A stretch of 64,000 bases of DNA, from positions 1 to 64,000 of the forward strand of contig JASBNA010000084.1 of assembly GCA_038087015.1 (NCBI GenBank), read 5' to 3'. The translations under genes were made by a program, and so were the position numbers. The stretch comes from Cerrena zonata (taxonomy: Eukaryota; Basidiomycota; Agaricomycetes; Polyporales; Cerrenaceae). Below the pieces are notes generated by a model that worked only from the letters and a program-made list of their open reading frames with translations, did no database searches and had not been told where the DNA came from. Positions 25,565 to 37,687 of this stretch are shown one piece after another; the stretch's first letter is position 1; every line of letters starts with the position of its first letter.

Positions 25565-27741
25565 TCAGTCAACATATGACTCTGTACCCTTCCACTGAGC
25601 TCTGGGCATATATCCAAAAGTGGGATTATCTTTACGTGTCTGCACAGATTTATGAATCGTGGGGTTTGTGCCTGGAATGACACGTCCTTTACCCAAATGA
25701 AATCTGGAAAGTCTAAGTAGATAGATATTTCTTGAGATTTTGTTAAGATTTCAAGTGAAGAAGAAAGACATACCCTCTCTGCTTCTGCCACACTCCCTTG
25801 CTATCCTGATATGAATATGTGGTTGGGATGATCTCCAACAACCACCAAAGCCGGTTACGCTTCAACTCATCATGAATGGACCAAGTCAAAGGCGTCATCC
25901 TGATGTGAGGAGTCGGTTGTGCCATCCCACTCGAGGTACTCCCAACATTTCTACTACCATTCCTTCCCCCCGGTTCAATCATTTCGGTATCACCGTTAGC
26001 ACTGCTCTCAGTGGCTAATGTGGGGTTTGGGGATGGATATTGACTCGAATTTGTTATCGACGTCGAGGTCTGTTCTCCAGTGATATCTGGGCCACTTTTA
26101 AAGTCGGGGAACGTCGTACCGAACATGGCTTTCATCTTCATTCTGTCGAATCGGATTCTACAAGTGGAGTCGTCGACTTGGCGGACCATCCATTCAAGGC
26201 TTATATCGGCTAAGCAATGAACGGTGCTGTTTGCGACCGCGCCTCCCCCGACATCTAGAGAAACGTCATTTTTAGTGAGTTTTAGAGTGGGGGTAAGATC
26301 GGAGTAGAATATAATATATAGATCATCGATTGTGCTCGTGAAATTCCGAATTAGAGACTTACCACTGTGACACCCAGCAAACCAAACCTCCACGCAGTCC
26401 GTCTCTGGCTTTGTCGCCTTCATGACTGTCGCTTGGGCGTCCAGTTCTTGAGGTGTCTCTTTGCCGCCCTCCGTCTTCTTCCTCTTGCACGGGAACAATT
26501 TTCTTAGTAGTCGTTTGATGTACCAACCAGGTGCGGTGTTGCCTGCCGCTGGTAAATGACGGTGATAGCAGTTCGGTCTGAATTTGGCTCGGTGCTAGAG
26601 GTCGCCAAAGTGATCATTAGTACATCAGTATCACTTCTCGAAGGTGCTGGTCAGAGGGTCGGATAAAAAGATATAACTCGGAGAACCAACGCCCATAACT
26701 TCAAGCCAGAATGTCACAGCAATGACGATTGTATGAAATGGGCGAATATTCTGGGAGTGGCGTGCTTACCTCGTCGAGGGACAGCGCATGTCGGAAGGTT
26801 TTGATCCCATCGTTGGTGCTTATAAAGGGCAGCGTACGACCTGTGAATAATCCAACGCTTGCGACAGTATCCCTGTAATGAAGATGTATTAGAGTGAGTT
26901 TCTGCATTGACTGTAGTGTTAAAATTAATGCATCCACTTACCATACGCCAACAAACTCAATATCTACTTCGCGGCAAAATATTCTCTTGAAGCCCTTCGA
27001 GTCGGCTTCTCCCTCGTCCTCCTTAGCATCTGGCTTTTTGTAGAGCTTATAAGCAAATGGAACTTGTTCAAAATTGTCCTTGGGAAGGAGACCAATCTAT
27101 ACGCATAAGGGTGAGAAGTAGAAGTGGAAGCAGTATTCAAACACCACACCTTGTGAAGCATCCCTGCCAATGCGCGTGCAGTATATGCTCCCCGGGAAAA
27201 ACCTGTGGGACGCTGTCAGAAAGAGCAGAAGATACAATATGATGGAAACTACTCCCCAAAAATGCAGATCTTATCCCCTGACCGGTAATTCTGCATGAGA
27301 AATTGGTATCCACCTCTGACATGCGCATCAAGATACCTTCATCGAGGACTTATTTCAGCAGGCCTCCGTAGAGGGAGGAGCAGATGATTTACCAAGCAAC
27401 AGCTTCATCCATCACCTTAACACTCCACTCGACGAGCGGAGAGACTACGCCGGGTTGAAAGTAGGTACCGATCCCGGGCTGGTAATAACACAATTGTTCA
27501 TTCTCGTCATCCTTTTTGAGCAGTTCATAGAATCGGACGACATTGGTATTCTAGAGGAGACAAGTTGGCGAGTATGAGTGCATGTTAATAGGATCAAACA
27601 TACGTCTCTGTCATACTGATCGGAAGTTCCATCGAAGCAAAGGACGAGCGTGCGTCCTTTCGGGGTAGTAGTATTCAAGGTGATGATGTTTGACTCAGAG
27701 GTAGTAGTATTCGAGATGGTATTGTGATCCGACTCAGGCAT
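25565..27741 (-). CDS. DUF2235-domain alpha/beta hydrolase-like protein with a damaged splice donor
   Basis: This belongs to the DUF2235 family (fungal relatives of the bacterial Tle1 phospholipase-like effectors); its role in fungi is not established. The domain begins GRTLVLCFDGTSDQYDRD. It continues NTNVVRFYELLKKDDE, YYQPGIGTYF, AWYLDAHVRGGYQFLMQNYR, KICIFG/FSRGAYTARALAGMLHK (the GxSxG nucleophile elbow), VDIEFVGVWDTVASVG, HALSLDE, HRAKFRPNCYH, VEVWFAGCHSDVGGG with the Asp/His motif, and RMTPLTWSIHDEL. The tail ends GTESYVD-stop at 25565-25567. The intron inside FGFSRG has GG instead of GT at its donor (27255-27256), and the nearby GT would shift the frame. The gene may be a recent pseudogene or may splice unusually. 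The start at 27741 is a choice; an in-frame ATG also exists at 27888. Confidence 0.8.
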
Positions 27742-29873
27742 GACCGGCTGGTAGTGTGTGGAGGGGAGCTTGGAGACATGACGGGCGATATTTATAATGT
27801 CTAGCAGGGGGCGACGAGGCAAAAGCAGCGCCAAATCTACCAACAAGTATGTGAATATCGCAATCATAAGTCTGGGACCTAAAACCACGCCCGTACATCT
27901 ATCAGGTCTTGAGCATAGAGTTCGAGGTAGCGAAGTCGATGTTGATTGCTGACAATATCCATGGACTACGCAAGGTTTGCCTCGGATCTGTTACTCGTGA
28001 ATCGAAACCTTGCTAATATGGCATTTCTGGGACCATCCTCCTTGACTATCATTCTTCCTGTTGGCAGAGAATTGTATTATCAGTACGATTTGGGATTTAT
28101 CATTGTCCGATGGTATGGGCGAGATTGTATTCATGCGCCACCTGCCATAACCTAATAGTAATCCCCCGCACACCAATTTAGTAAACGTAAACGAAGCGGC
28201 CTTGAATTTGCAGGCGGCCCAAATGAAAGGGTTTTCAATAGCTCAACGCCACTCAGAACGAAGTAAGATATGGGGGGATAGGACGAGGGGAATAAGGAGG
28301 GAAAGGATTGAATGCACGCACGCACCATAGAATATTCCATGCTGGCTTCGATATGCCAATTGAATATATTGTGGTGTGTGCTTGACTTGGTTCAAATGCT
28401 CCGACTTTAGATTGGCCTTCGCAAGCTGGAACTTGCCATTCATTTAAGCCAAGCCACGAGCTGTGGCGAGTACGGGAGATCTGTCCGGCATAAGTCACGG
28501 CATGTTTCCAATAAATCAAAATTAAAGGGAGGGCTCCTTTTGTCAAAGGCAAAGTGTATGCTTGAGTTTGCCCCAGGATATATTATGACGAGATTCATGT
28601 TGTTTCGCCTAGGGTGATGCCTGCGTGTGATCGAATATCGGAATACAGATATACTCTGTGAACGGTGCCGGAAATTCTGATACGTTCGACCGTTCCGTCT
28701 TGCGCTAGGTGCCGTATCAGGTGGTACTGATGGGTACGAATGCTGGTATCCTTGCGGTAATAGATCTCCCATTGATTTCCAAGATTTTAGAAATCATCTC
28801 CCGCATTACCGCGCTATTGTCGCATATGAAGGCGAGCACCAGTGTCGTATCGAGCCTCAGGATTTAGGGCAATGTTCGGCCATGGCCGCAGATCACCAAT
28901 GTTTGTGACCATTTCGGGGTCGTAGATTTCCTGAACATATGCGAGGACGTTGTTCACAGCGTTTATCGCCTTCATTCGCTTCAGCAATTGTCTCGATGTC
29001 CAAATCGAGGTCGGAACCAATTGATCCATGAATAGGAGGCAATTGTGTACGTCGGAAATCGTTGGGACCGCAATTATCATCACGGTAGTCTATCGAGAGA
29101 GGGACGCTAGTCTGAGTATGACCAAGGGGGTGTACGCCTTGCACCATTCGGTTGGGGAACTCGTCCTGAGAAGGTTGTCATCAAGCATTTCAGCAGGGTT
29201 TACGGATAGGTTTTGTTTTGTTCCAGCTTCCAATCCCCAGAGACATCTGTCCAAGTTTAAGTTCAAGATATACCTCGTGTACATCATCTGACATTATTTC
29301 TTCCACGCACCAACCCCAGATTTCTACCGTCGCCAAAACAAGATAGTATGTAATGCAGCCGAGCCTCCATTCTGCGCCCATAGAGTTTTCAGGAAAACCA
29401 ATAAGATAAGATCGTACATGAACAATGAATGGTGACGTACACTGAACTGAGTCTAGATCCGTCGCGACATTCTTCCGGAATAGACTTCCTCTAATCTTTG
29501 CTGGGTGTCACGTCTACGCAATCCGTGGCTTGTCGGACTCTGATTAGAACGATGGTCTGCCGACCTCTATACAGACGCTGTCCGATGTAACTTGGTAGCG
29601 GGCCTAGTTCCTTGAATTACACAGGAACGTCAGCAGATAATATCAGCATGTCTGCTGCTGACATGAGGGTGCGATACGTCTGGCATATATGGCAGAAATG
29701 CCTTAGAGCATGCAAGCATGGCAGAACGCATGTCGATAAGATTACCGATCTACCCACATCTGATGAACATAATTCGGAGATGTCTACTTCTCTTCTTCTA
29801 TTGCAAACATGTCGTGAGTGGATAATAGAAAAACACGCTTCACATATGATTTGAAGTAGGATAGACAGTTGCG
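27742..29873. other. Gene-poor region
   Basis: No convincing gene. Minus-strand open stretches (for example 28814-29083 and 29190-29381) have some coding look but could not be joined or recognised. Confidence 0.4.
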
Positions 29874-30480
29874 TTAACCATCCAGATCAATGATCCAATA
29901 ACGTGACGAGTGGGAATAAGGGGGAGAAGTAACGTAGGTATACGCTCCGGGATGCCACGTTGAGGGGAAAACAAAATATTTAGGAAGTGCTTGCACGTAA
30001 GATTGACATGTTGAATATTGAATAGATGCATACAGTTGAAACCAGAATAATTGTGAACCACGTACGTTCATGATGAGCCCGATTTCCTCTTTCCCCTCTT
30101 TTTTCCACCTTGTACACCGCGCTTTCCAGGAAACACAGGCCTCTACCCTCGAACCCTTTCTCAAAACCTTTTTATATTCACTATCAGTAATCGTGGTGGG
30201 GTCTTTTGTAGGAGAGTAGTCATCAGTGTCACGGTACTCACTCTCAATTTCTTCATTCTTGTCCTTGGCTTACTTCTTCACTACCAACATTCCTATCTTC
30301 TTTTTTGTGCTCTCCACAGTTTGTTTGTAGATAACGTCGCTGAATAGTGCCAGTGGGAGTAATTCATATCGTATTTGCGCTTGAGACCAATCATGGCTTT
30401 GCCAGAAATAAAAGACATGCCATAGTTGACTACGTTGTTAACGAAGCATGAGGTTGCATACTGTGCAAGCCATGGAGCAA
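29874..30480 (-). pseudogene. Decayed coding remnant, unknown
   Basis: Reading the minus strand, one frame runs about 40 codons (WQSHDWSQAQIRYELLPLAL, then DVIYKQTVESTKKKIG) to a TAA stop at 30270-30272. It then continues open in the same frame for more than 120 codons (DKNEEIESEYRDTDD, KDPTTITDSEYKKVLRKG, KKEGKEEIGLIMN, WHPGAYTYVTSPPYSHSS). The charged, non-repetitive composition on both sides of the stop suggests a broken gene. I do not recognise the family. A possible intron (GTACGT...GCAAG) lies after GLIMN. It could also be a chance open stretch. Confidence 0.35.
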
Positions 30481-32733
30481 GTGTGCACTCAGAGACTTAG
30501 TACAGTCAGTTTCCAGAGTTCAGAACGTTCAGGCTCAGATGACTCGAGTTGACGTTGAGTGTTAGACATCGATTAGCTTCGGACCGTCAGCCTACCGCTT
30601 AATATGGTACGAATTGCTCCAGATTAGGATATTAGTTGCTGAAAATGGCAAAGGCATCGATTACCAATATTCGATTTGTTTAGCCACGTCGTTGATTTGT
30701 GAAGCCCTTGAACTTCTTGCTCGTCAACTTATACGATTAACTCCATCCCTCTGTACCTTATGCGTCGGAAAATATATCGTGATAGTGTAACAATAGCACC
30801 ACCAACGTTGCTGCCCGTCTCGCTCTATGATCCGTCAGCTTTTTGCCCTCTGATGATGCAGTTTCGAACCTTACTCATTATTCTTATATAGTACAATTAT
30901 GCAAATGTTTAAGCATCGTCCTCTCTAATCAAATGGCCTGGTATGCATACTACCTATAAGCTCCATGGAGAACAATGTGATAAGCATAAATATTGGGGTT
31001 GGCACTAGAGGTTTTGATCGAAGGTCACCTCTCAAAGTTACTACAAGAAGCAACAGTCTTTTCGCTCCCTCATCTTACAGTGCGTATTGTGGCAGGCCTC
31101 ACACCATGAAAATCTATATGATCGCTTCCACTAAATCAGTGTTTCGGTCACGACCTTTTGGCCTACGCCAACCTGAAGAGGAACTCGCACAAGACTGAAT
31201 CATATGTACTGGCCTTGCTCCACTCAATTTCCAACGAGCTCGAAGTAGATGTCCTCGGCACCAATATCTCAAGGTGGAAGAATCTAGATACTCGTACAAT
31301 GAAATCCCTGCTGGAACTGCAGCTTGAGGTTAACGGATGGTGAGCATAGGGCCGACCAAATGGAGCCAAGCACTTTCAGCCAGTACATAAGTGATTGTCT
31401 TCTATCATACCGTCAATCAAGGTTAGTGCGCGCACACATCTCGATTCATGCACAAGGAAAGACGTCAAGCGGGAGTGAAGCAGTCACGGAGGAAAACATC
31501 TCAGTAGCTTGCGGCTTGTGTTTGATAGCAGCCACTCGAAGAATCCTTCATGTCTTGCACAAATATGCAAAAGGTGCTGCCACCGCGGAGGGTTATCAGG
31601 CTATCGAGCTTGGATCATTCATGAACGTGCCAACTGGCACAAGTGGTCACAAGAACGGACCCTAGCATTGCCGTACGCGCAGTCTTACCGTGGTTAATCA
31701 CGAAGATTAAAACCACATATGCATAATCATTCGAAGATTATCGATTGTCGACGGCAGTGATTCTACGATCAACAAACTCGTGAGCTTTGATCTGTGTACT
31801 CGGCCTTGCCAGTGCATGTTGGTAGAAAGCCCATACAAACATTGCCGCTTTCAACTTTGCGTCTCCCAAACTATGGATGACACTGCTTGATAGGTAGACC
31901 GGGCCGCATTCTACGCCTGAATTTCTAAGTTTCAGCTAGGGTTTCATTCTTCCAAGCAACTGCGGCAGAAACAAGAATTGTTCCCGCAGTTCGTCCTGCC
32001 TTGAATTATGCTGCCTAAAGTGTTGCTGATTTTCTTTGCCTTTTCTAGGACTTCTACTATATTATGTCTTCTCTGGAATACGAGTACATGGTTCGCCTCC
32101 ACTTCATCATGACACTGCATATACGACATGGCACTGACTGTTATCGAACTCGCGTGCTTGAAATGGTTGGCGAGTTGCTACGAGCCCGCTTGAAAAAGTA
32201 AGATGACGCATTGTCGTGATGCTTGGGGTTCAGCTTTCTAATGCGAAAAGTATGATATGATGGGTACACTGAGGATTTCAAAAAACATTAACATTTCATT
32301 ACAACTATTCTCGTCTTTCAGGCTTTTGAGAACTTTTAGATCGTACTTGTAATTCAATCCCCAGAATGATTTCAGCTGCAAGACCTAATCCTCCAACAAC
32401 CTCGGGCTCAACTTACCTATTCCTTCACCTAAAGAATACTCAGGCAGTGATTAAATCTAGATATGGCATACTCACGCGCATGACAAGGCCTCGAGGACTG
32501 GCCCTTCAACCGGAGTTCAAATCCGCTCTTTTCATCCTCAGACCTCGGTCGGATCGCGAACCTGGGGGCAGTGATATATCGTGGGAGGAGCTGGACCGAC
32601 GCTCCTTGACTTCGTTCCACAACTTGCGCTCAACTCCCATCACGTCTCCCGACTATTTACTATCATCACCTCAACACTATCCTTACCCATCATCTACCAC
32701 TCAATCTAAGCTTAAGCTAAACACGCTATAACC
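30481..32733. other. Gene-poor region
   Basis: Several scattered ORFs of 60-113 codons (for example 31158-31343 and 31324-31665) were inspected but no gene can be supported. The end of the stretch is upstream sequence of the zinc-finger gene and holds a 121-codon ORF (32366-32731) that stops two bases before the main ATG. Confidence 0.4.
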
Positions 32734-34379
32734 ATGAACTCTTCACCTGCCCTCACTGCCCACTCTGCCGGGCCATACTCTCCGGAGAGTGTGAGTCTTC
32801 TAGAATTCTCTTTCATTACATCGTGTTATAACTGATCATTGACGCGTTATCTTGTAGGACACCCTCCTTTCGCATGTTATTCCTGGCGAATACATCGATG
32901 GTATCAAGAAACCGAGGCTTCCTACTCCTTGGAACTTACTCTCCTTCCGGGACGAGCTCCTGGGCACACCCATTCAAGCTCAATCCGGTTGGATTGAGCG
33001 ATCGGTCTCTCGAGGAGCTGTGACCGATTCCGGATACGATTCGGCTTCGGACTACACTCGGACTCCCTTAGAGACATTCGGGGATGATTTCGAAGATGTG
33101 TCCGGTCCTGAGGAGCGTAATGGTAAGAGACAGTTTCAACTATCGTACTAGAGGCTTGCAAACTGATACCGTTTGCTCTTTTAGACTTGCTGGACATGTT
33201 AGAGGATCTGGAGGTGGGTATTTCGTGTCTTCTTTGTTCTTGAGCAATATGGTTCTAATCGTTCTGGTTTTTGGTCTCTAGATGACTGAATTCAAGGATA
33301 CTTGGAACTTTGGGGACGGTAAGTAGTATTCTATGTACGATGTCGGTCATTGTCGTTACTTATGGCGATCTCCCTGCGATACAGAGATCGATATTCCGAT
33401 TTCAAGCTATTCATCCCTTTCTAATGCCGTACGTCTCGCTCACAAACATCTCATAGTCAGCATATACTAACTTATCATCGAACAGTTGGACTCTCCTATG
33501 CACCCTTACGATCAGCCTGACTTCGGAGTTATTGACATCGAAGCGTTCCTGCCTCTATCCCAAATCCTCCAAGAAGAACGTGACAATGCGGGCCCTGAAC
33601 CCTCCTTGGCAAATGCTCTCGGTGGTTTCACCTATACTGATGAGTCCTTCTCGGGAGACATCGATCCTAGCACCCCCAAGGCTCGCATTGAGGATGCTCC
33701 TGGCTTTTTCGAAGCTGATGACATAGTCATGCAAGAGCCTGTGACTGAAGAGACAGAAGTCTTTCCCATGATAACTGAGACTCAGACTCAAGGCTTAGAG
33801 CAGACCGAGTTCCTTCCTGCTATACCGGACTTCCGGGAAATTATAGACCTTACTTCCGACGACGACATAATGCTGATGGACGTTATGCCTGAAAACCGAT
33901 CGAACGATCGACTTCAAGTTGAAGAAATGTTGCAAGTCAACTGCCCAGCGGGCTCTCCAAATGGTGAAGCTAGTACTTCCCAAGAACAACCTCCGGCTCG
34001 AGCAACTAAGAAGGCAGGAACAAAGAAACGCAGGGGTACTCCTCCAAGGGAGAAACACGATGATCCTTTTAAATGTTTCTACTTCGGTTGTCCCAAGACA
34101 TTCAGGTCCTGTTGTATGCGTGATAACCACTTGGACACTCATTTTCCGCGAATTCAATGTCCCACTTGCAAGAAGCTCTTCGCATGGGGTAGCGCTTTAA
34201 GACACCATTTCACGGTTGGTGGCGCCGAAAACAAGTGTCGCGAAAAGTACAGGAGAAAATCCGATTATGTGATGACCCATATTCCCTTGTGGAAGTTGCC
34301 TGAAAATCGTCGTTTCCTTGCCAAGCCCGAGGGTGAAGATAGCGTGACTGCTCGCGAAGTCTGGCCCGATTTGTTTTAA
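32734..34379 (+). CDS. C2H2 zinc-finger protein, putative transcription regulator
   Basis: Probably nuclear; target unknown. Six exons join in phase: MNSSPALTAHSAGPYSPES / DTLLSHVIPGEYIDGIKK... / DLLDMLEDLE / MTEFKDTWNFGD / EIDIPISSYSSLSNA / LDSPMHPYDQPDFG... to the stop at 34377-34379. The N-terminal two thirds are acidic and low in structure. EIIDLTSDDD resembles a SUMO-interacting motif (hydrophobic core followed by acidic residues). A basic patch KKAGTKKRRGTPPREK could be a nuclear localisation signal. Next comes a C-x4-C-x12-H-x3-H finger (CFYFGC...HLDTH) and a second, atypical one beginning CPTCKKLFAWGSALRHH whose last ligand may be the Cys in AENKC. It ends KLPENRRFLAKPEG...WPDLF. The annotated start follows an out-of-context upstream ORF. 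Confidence 0.8.
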
Positions 34380-35280
34380 TTTTTTAATGTCCCTCTGTTC
34401 TATTTTTCACTCTTGTAACCGTAATGTTTCGATGATCTTACTTTAGAGCCTTTGTATCTGTACTAATCGTAATGTTGTATGTTCTATACTGTATGGTAGG
34501 TTTCTGTCTTATATGTTCTCTACGCTGTTGAATAATGTCTATGATTAGGATTGGGGTAAGTACTGTAGTACCTGTATGATAACTTCTGCTCTTGGAGAGA
34601 TTCCGTTTATCCGGGAAAGTGTCAAGGATTGGTACTAGCAGTGTATGTTTTCTGTCCGATACGTTCCAAGTTCCTCATTCATGAAATACTCTAATATTAA
34701 CTCCAATACACACTCACATCTTGCTCACATCTGCGCATTTGCCCAGCGAGAGTCCCAGGCTACTCCCAGCACAAATATCTTAATTGAGGATTACGTAAGA
34801 ATTCACGTGAACTATTGTAGTCACGTTGACGAAACGCGTCCGCACCCGTGGGCACAACTAGTACAAGCGGCGCCGGGCGCACATACCCGACCCCTAAGTG
34901 TACAGTATATGTTGTTCAGCTAAGTAAGTCTCCATTGATTAGTAATACAAAGTAAAATTCGGTATGAAAAAAGAAAAGAAAAATATTTGGATGTTCCTAT
35001 GACTGTCAAAAAGGGCGAGGTTTGAATTTATGTATGGCTCCTCCGCTTCCGTCTTCGACGGAAGCTTCGTCGCCTTGTAGAGGGTCGGGCTGCTGCTCCT
35101 CCGCTTCTGTCTTCGACAGAAGCTCCGTCGCACAGCGTTGGATGGGCCTCGGGGATTGCGGAGAGTTTTAGTCACGTGAGAAGGAAAGATGTAACGCAAA
35201 AGAGGCCGGCAAAGAGCGGTGGACGTTCGGCAAAGAGCGGTTCAATTAATTGCATGTGACTTTTGGATTTGCACCATAGA
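34380..35280. other. Intergenic, 3' of zinc-finger gene, outside the putative element
   Basis: Contains the 3' UTR of the zinc-finger gene, the two covarying hairpins at 35045-35123, and a 13-bp direct repeat GGCAAAGAGCGGT at 35208-35220 and 35229-35241. No gene seen. Confidence 0.5.
35045..35123. repeat. Direct repeat of a perfect hairpin with a compensatory base change
   Basis: Unit 1 (35045-35065) has arms GCTTCCGTC / GACGGAAGC around TTC. Unit 2 (35103-35123) has arms GCTTCTGTC / GACAGAAGC around the same TTC. Both stems are 9 bp and perfect. They differ at one pair, C-G against T-A. The flanks (GCTCCTCCGCTTC... and ...TCGTCGC / CCGTCGC) are also repeated. Confidence 0.75.
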
Positions 35281-35304
35281 CTAGTTAAAGCAGCGACAAG
35301 TCGC
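35281..35304 (-). other. Candidate Helitron 3' terminus (hairpin + CTAG)
   Basis: On the minus strand the sequence is GCGAC-TT-GTCGC (5-bp stem, 2-nt loop), 8 nt, then CTAG, followed by T. Helitrons typically end in CTRR, with a GC-rich hairpin about 10 nt upstream and a T after the terminus. The orientation agrees with the Rep-helicase gene. Hairpin 35293-35304, CTAG 35281-35284. Confidence 0.55.
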
Positions 35305-36300
35305 ACAATTCCGATACCTCACTATATAGTAAATAACATAAAAGCGAAATGTCTCCTGCTCCTCTGCATCTGTCACAGGGATACAGAGTAAAGCGTGACA
35401 GTAAGTACCATATCGCGTAATACAAATATTTACAAACCGCCCCACCGAGCCGCTTTAGTCATGCTCCTTGCGTAATAAGCGCCCGTTACTTCTTTAAAAA
35501 TAAAACAAACATAAATGGTCCTCCTGTTATTTTGCTTACTCACAGCGTAACTCCTCCCTCCCTGCACACGTAGACATTGCCAGCATTTTAGGTCTCCCCA
35601 AAAGTACCCTCATTTACTGCACGGACATCCGTACTTGTAATCCCCCACACCACGCCGTTAGTCAACCTCTCGTTCCCCTGGTACGAAACACATCACGATC
35701 ATTATCCCTTGCTATTATGAACAATTTTTCTCGCTAGCTCTTTCCAGTAGCATTCCAGCTGTTCCTTCCCATGTTTGTATTCAATATACTGATTTCGTTC
35801 TCATGTCGTCGTCCCCCCGGACCTCGTCGCTGTTACGTTCCAACTGCCGATACTCACCGTATTTTTCACTCCATGTGCCTTCTTTGGTGTCGGCAGTCAG
35901 CACCTATCCCACTCTCCCTTCGTCAACGTATCACCTCCTCTTCTGCTCCTCCAACGTCATTCTCATTAGCCACATTCCCACCTTCCCCTCCACCGACTGT
36001 GGCATATACACCCTCACCAACACTCCGGCATATATCTGTTCATTTTACAACGACCATTTAACAGTACTATTTGTGAGCTTTTGCTTCCTTTCTTTACCGT
36101 GTGAGATTTATCGTTCGCGCTGTCATCCACAGCCCTCCGCGGCCGCTCATCATCTCTGTCCACAGCTACCACCTCTTACTCGTTTAGTTTACAAACCTCT
36201 CCTCTACTCTATTAGTAAACAACTGTGCTCGCGCATAATTCAACGTCAAAAAGCACCGCGGATCTTTCTTCCATCTACTCGCCACCGCTCACTTCTCACC
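35305..36300. other. Upstream region of metalloprotease copy A
   Basis: Pyrimidine-rich on the plus strand from about 35550. An open frame from 35803 runs in phase into the metalloprotease exon 1, so the true start of that copy could be further upstream. No separate gene supported. Confidence 0.4.
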
Positions 36301-37307
36301 ATGGACCACTCCCAAGCAACGCTCCCACAATCCGTACCCCGCCTCGCCCCACTTTTTAACTACAACGCCACCCACAAACAATCCACACACTTCGGTACAT
36401 CATTCTCGCTCATTGTTAACTTTTATGTGACCCCCTCCCCAGTAAACGACTGCGTTTGTCCGGTACTACGAAACGTCGAGCCCTCATGCAGTGAAGATGA
36501 CAATCTAGACATCCCATGCCCATCCGTCTCCATAACCAGCCACTTGTGGGACGTTGGCTCAGTACGTTACTCGCTTTCTACTATATTTATCGCCTCACGC
36601 AGTTACAGACAATAACGTACTCCTTTATGAATGGAAATAACACTCAACATGTCAAGTTCAACCATTGCTTACGCTTGTGGCTGCGCTCTCAACAGCTGTC
36701 TCTCAACTCACGAATTCCGATGCATTCTCCACGACATCGGCCACATGCTGGGCTTCGTCCACGAACACCAATCCCCGTCTCGCGTGACACAAGTCACCTA
36801 CAACGACCAAGGTTGGGGTCCCCACTCTGTGATACACGATGCTAATTTTTTACCGTAGCTACTGTATTATATTACGCAGACATATGGTCACCTTTGAAGG
36901 TCGAACGCTCTGTCCTTCGTATTCATGCCGAGGAGAGATTGGCAGCGTACTCTCCGTTCGACGACATCTCTATCATGTTGTACGCTGTTAATACCCACTT
37001 GATTCTCTTTATACTGACGGTGTATAATAGGTACGAAATTCCTCCAAGTACTAACGATGAAGGGAGACACTTTCCGAGGCCAACCACCCTGTCCCCCATA
37101 GACAAAGCGTTTGCTACTCTCATGTATCCGCCCAACCCCTCTGCCAACCTCGACGTTCTCAAAAACTGCTTGACCCTCGCTGGCGTTCCCCCCCCTTCCC
37201 AACGCGAGATTCTTGAGGTTCGCGAGCCACATCAATTCCGAGCAAAATTTACGCAGTGGAACCGAAATGCTCGTGTAGCCTATCGAGTCCGCAACCACTC
37301 AGCTTGA
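36301..37307 (+). pseudogene. Metzincin-type metalloprotease, broken copy A
   Basis: This is a paralogue of the intact gene at 37688-38844. Preserved: N-terminal MDHSQATLPQS, an intron at the same place as copy B, CPSVSITSHLWDVGS, TITYSFMNGNNTQH, the zinc-site segment GHMLGFVHEHQSP, the Met-turn region YSPFDDISIML, and the C-terminal exon to VRNHSA-stop. About 40-45 codons between FNHCLRLWLR and EFRCILHD are missing (around 36690-36720) and the reading frame changes there. The zinc motif reads HDIGH where copy B has HECGH, so the general-base Glu is lost (GAA to GAC). Both lesions argue against an active protease. Confidence 0.75.
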
Positions 37308-37687
37308 GCACTCCTGATTTCGCAGTGTTTGCAGTAGCACTATGCAGCGCCAACTCGCTGCTCACAATACATTCCATGCCGTAGACTACTTCTTGTGTAC
37401 ACTACTTGACTCTGGTCGAATATGTTTGTAACAATTCCTAATATTTCTTGTTCTTTTTTGTTTTGTGGACCTCGTGCAGACAGCCAGCCTACAAAGAACG
37501 CAAAGGATAACTATGTTCTTCTTTTCATGGTTTGTAATAATTGTTAGTTCGCCAAACCGCGGAAACAGTCTCACCTCTCAGTCATTGCCCGTTAGAGTTA
37601 CGCCCTGCGCCGTCATGCCGGCATACTCGCTAGGCTCGATCATTGGCAACCAGCTCTCTATACATCTATTTGCTTCTTGCCTTCACC
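37308..37687. other. Intergenic between metalloprotease copies
   Basis: 380 bp, presumably 3' UTR of copy A and promoter of copy B. Nothing else seen. Confidence 0.5.

Noticed and set aside
28814..29381. Minus-strand ORFs near 28.8-29.4 kb as a gene
   Set aside because: Two or three competing frames look equally plausible and none gives a recognisable protein.
31158..31665. Plus-strand ORFs near 31.2-31.7 kb as a gene
   Set aside because: Neighbouring frames do not connect by plausible splicing, and no motif was recognised.
35803..36615. 270-codon plus-strand ORF overlapping metalloprotease copy A
   Set aside because: It contains exon 1 of the protease in frame but reads through an intron found in both copies; the upstream part has no counterpart in copy B. 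Kept only as a possible alternative start.
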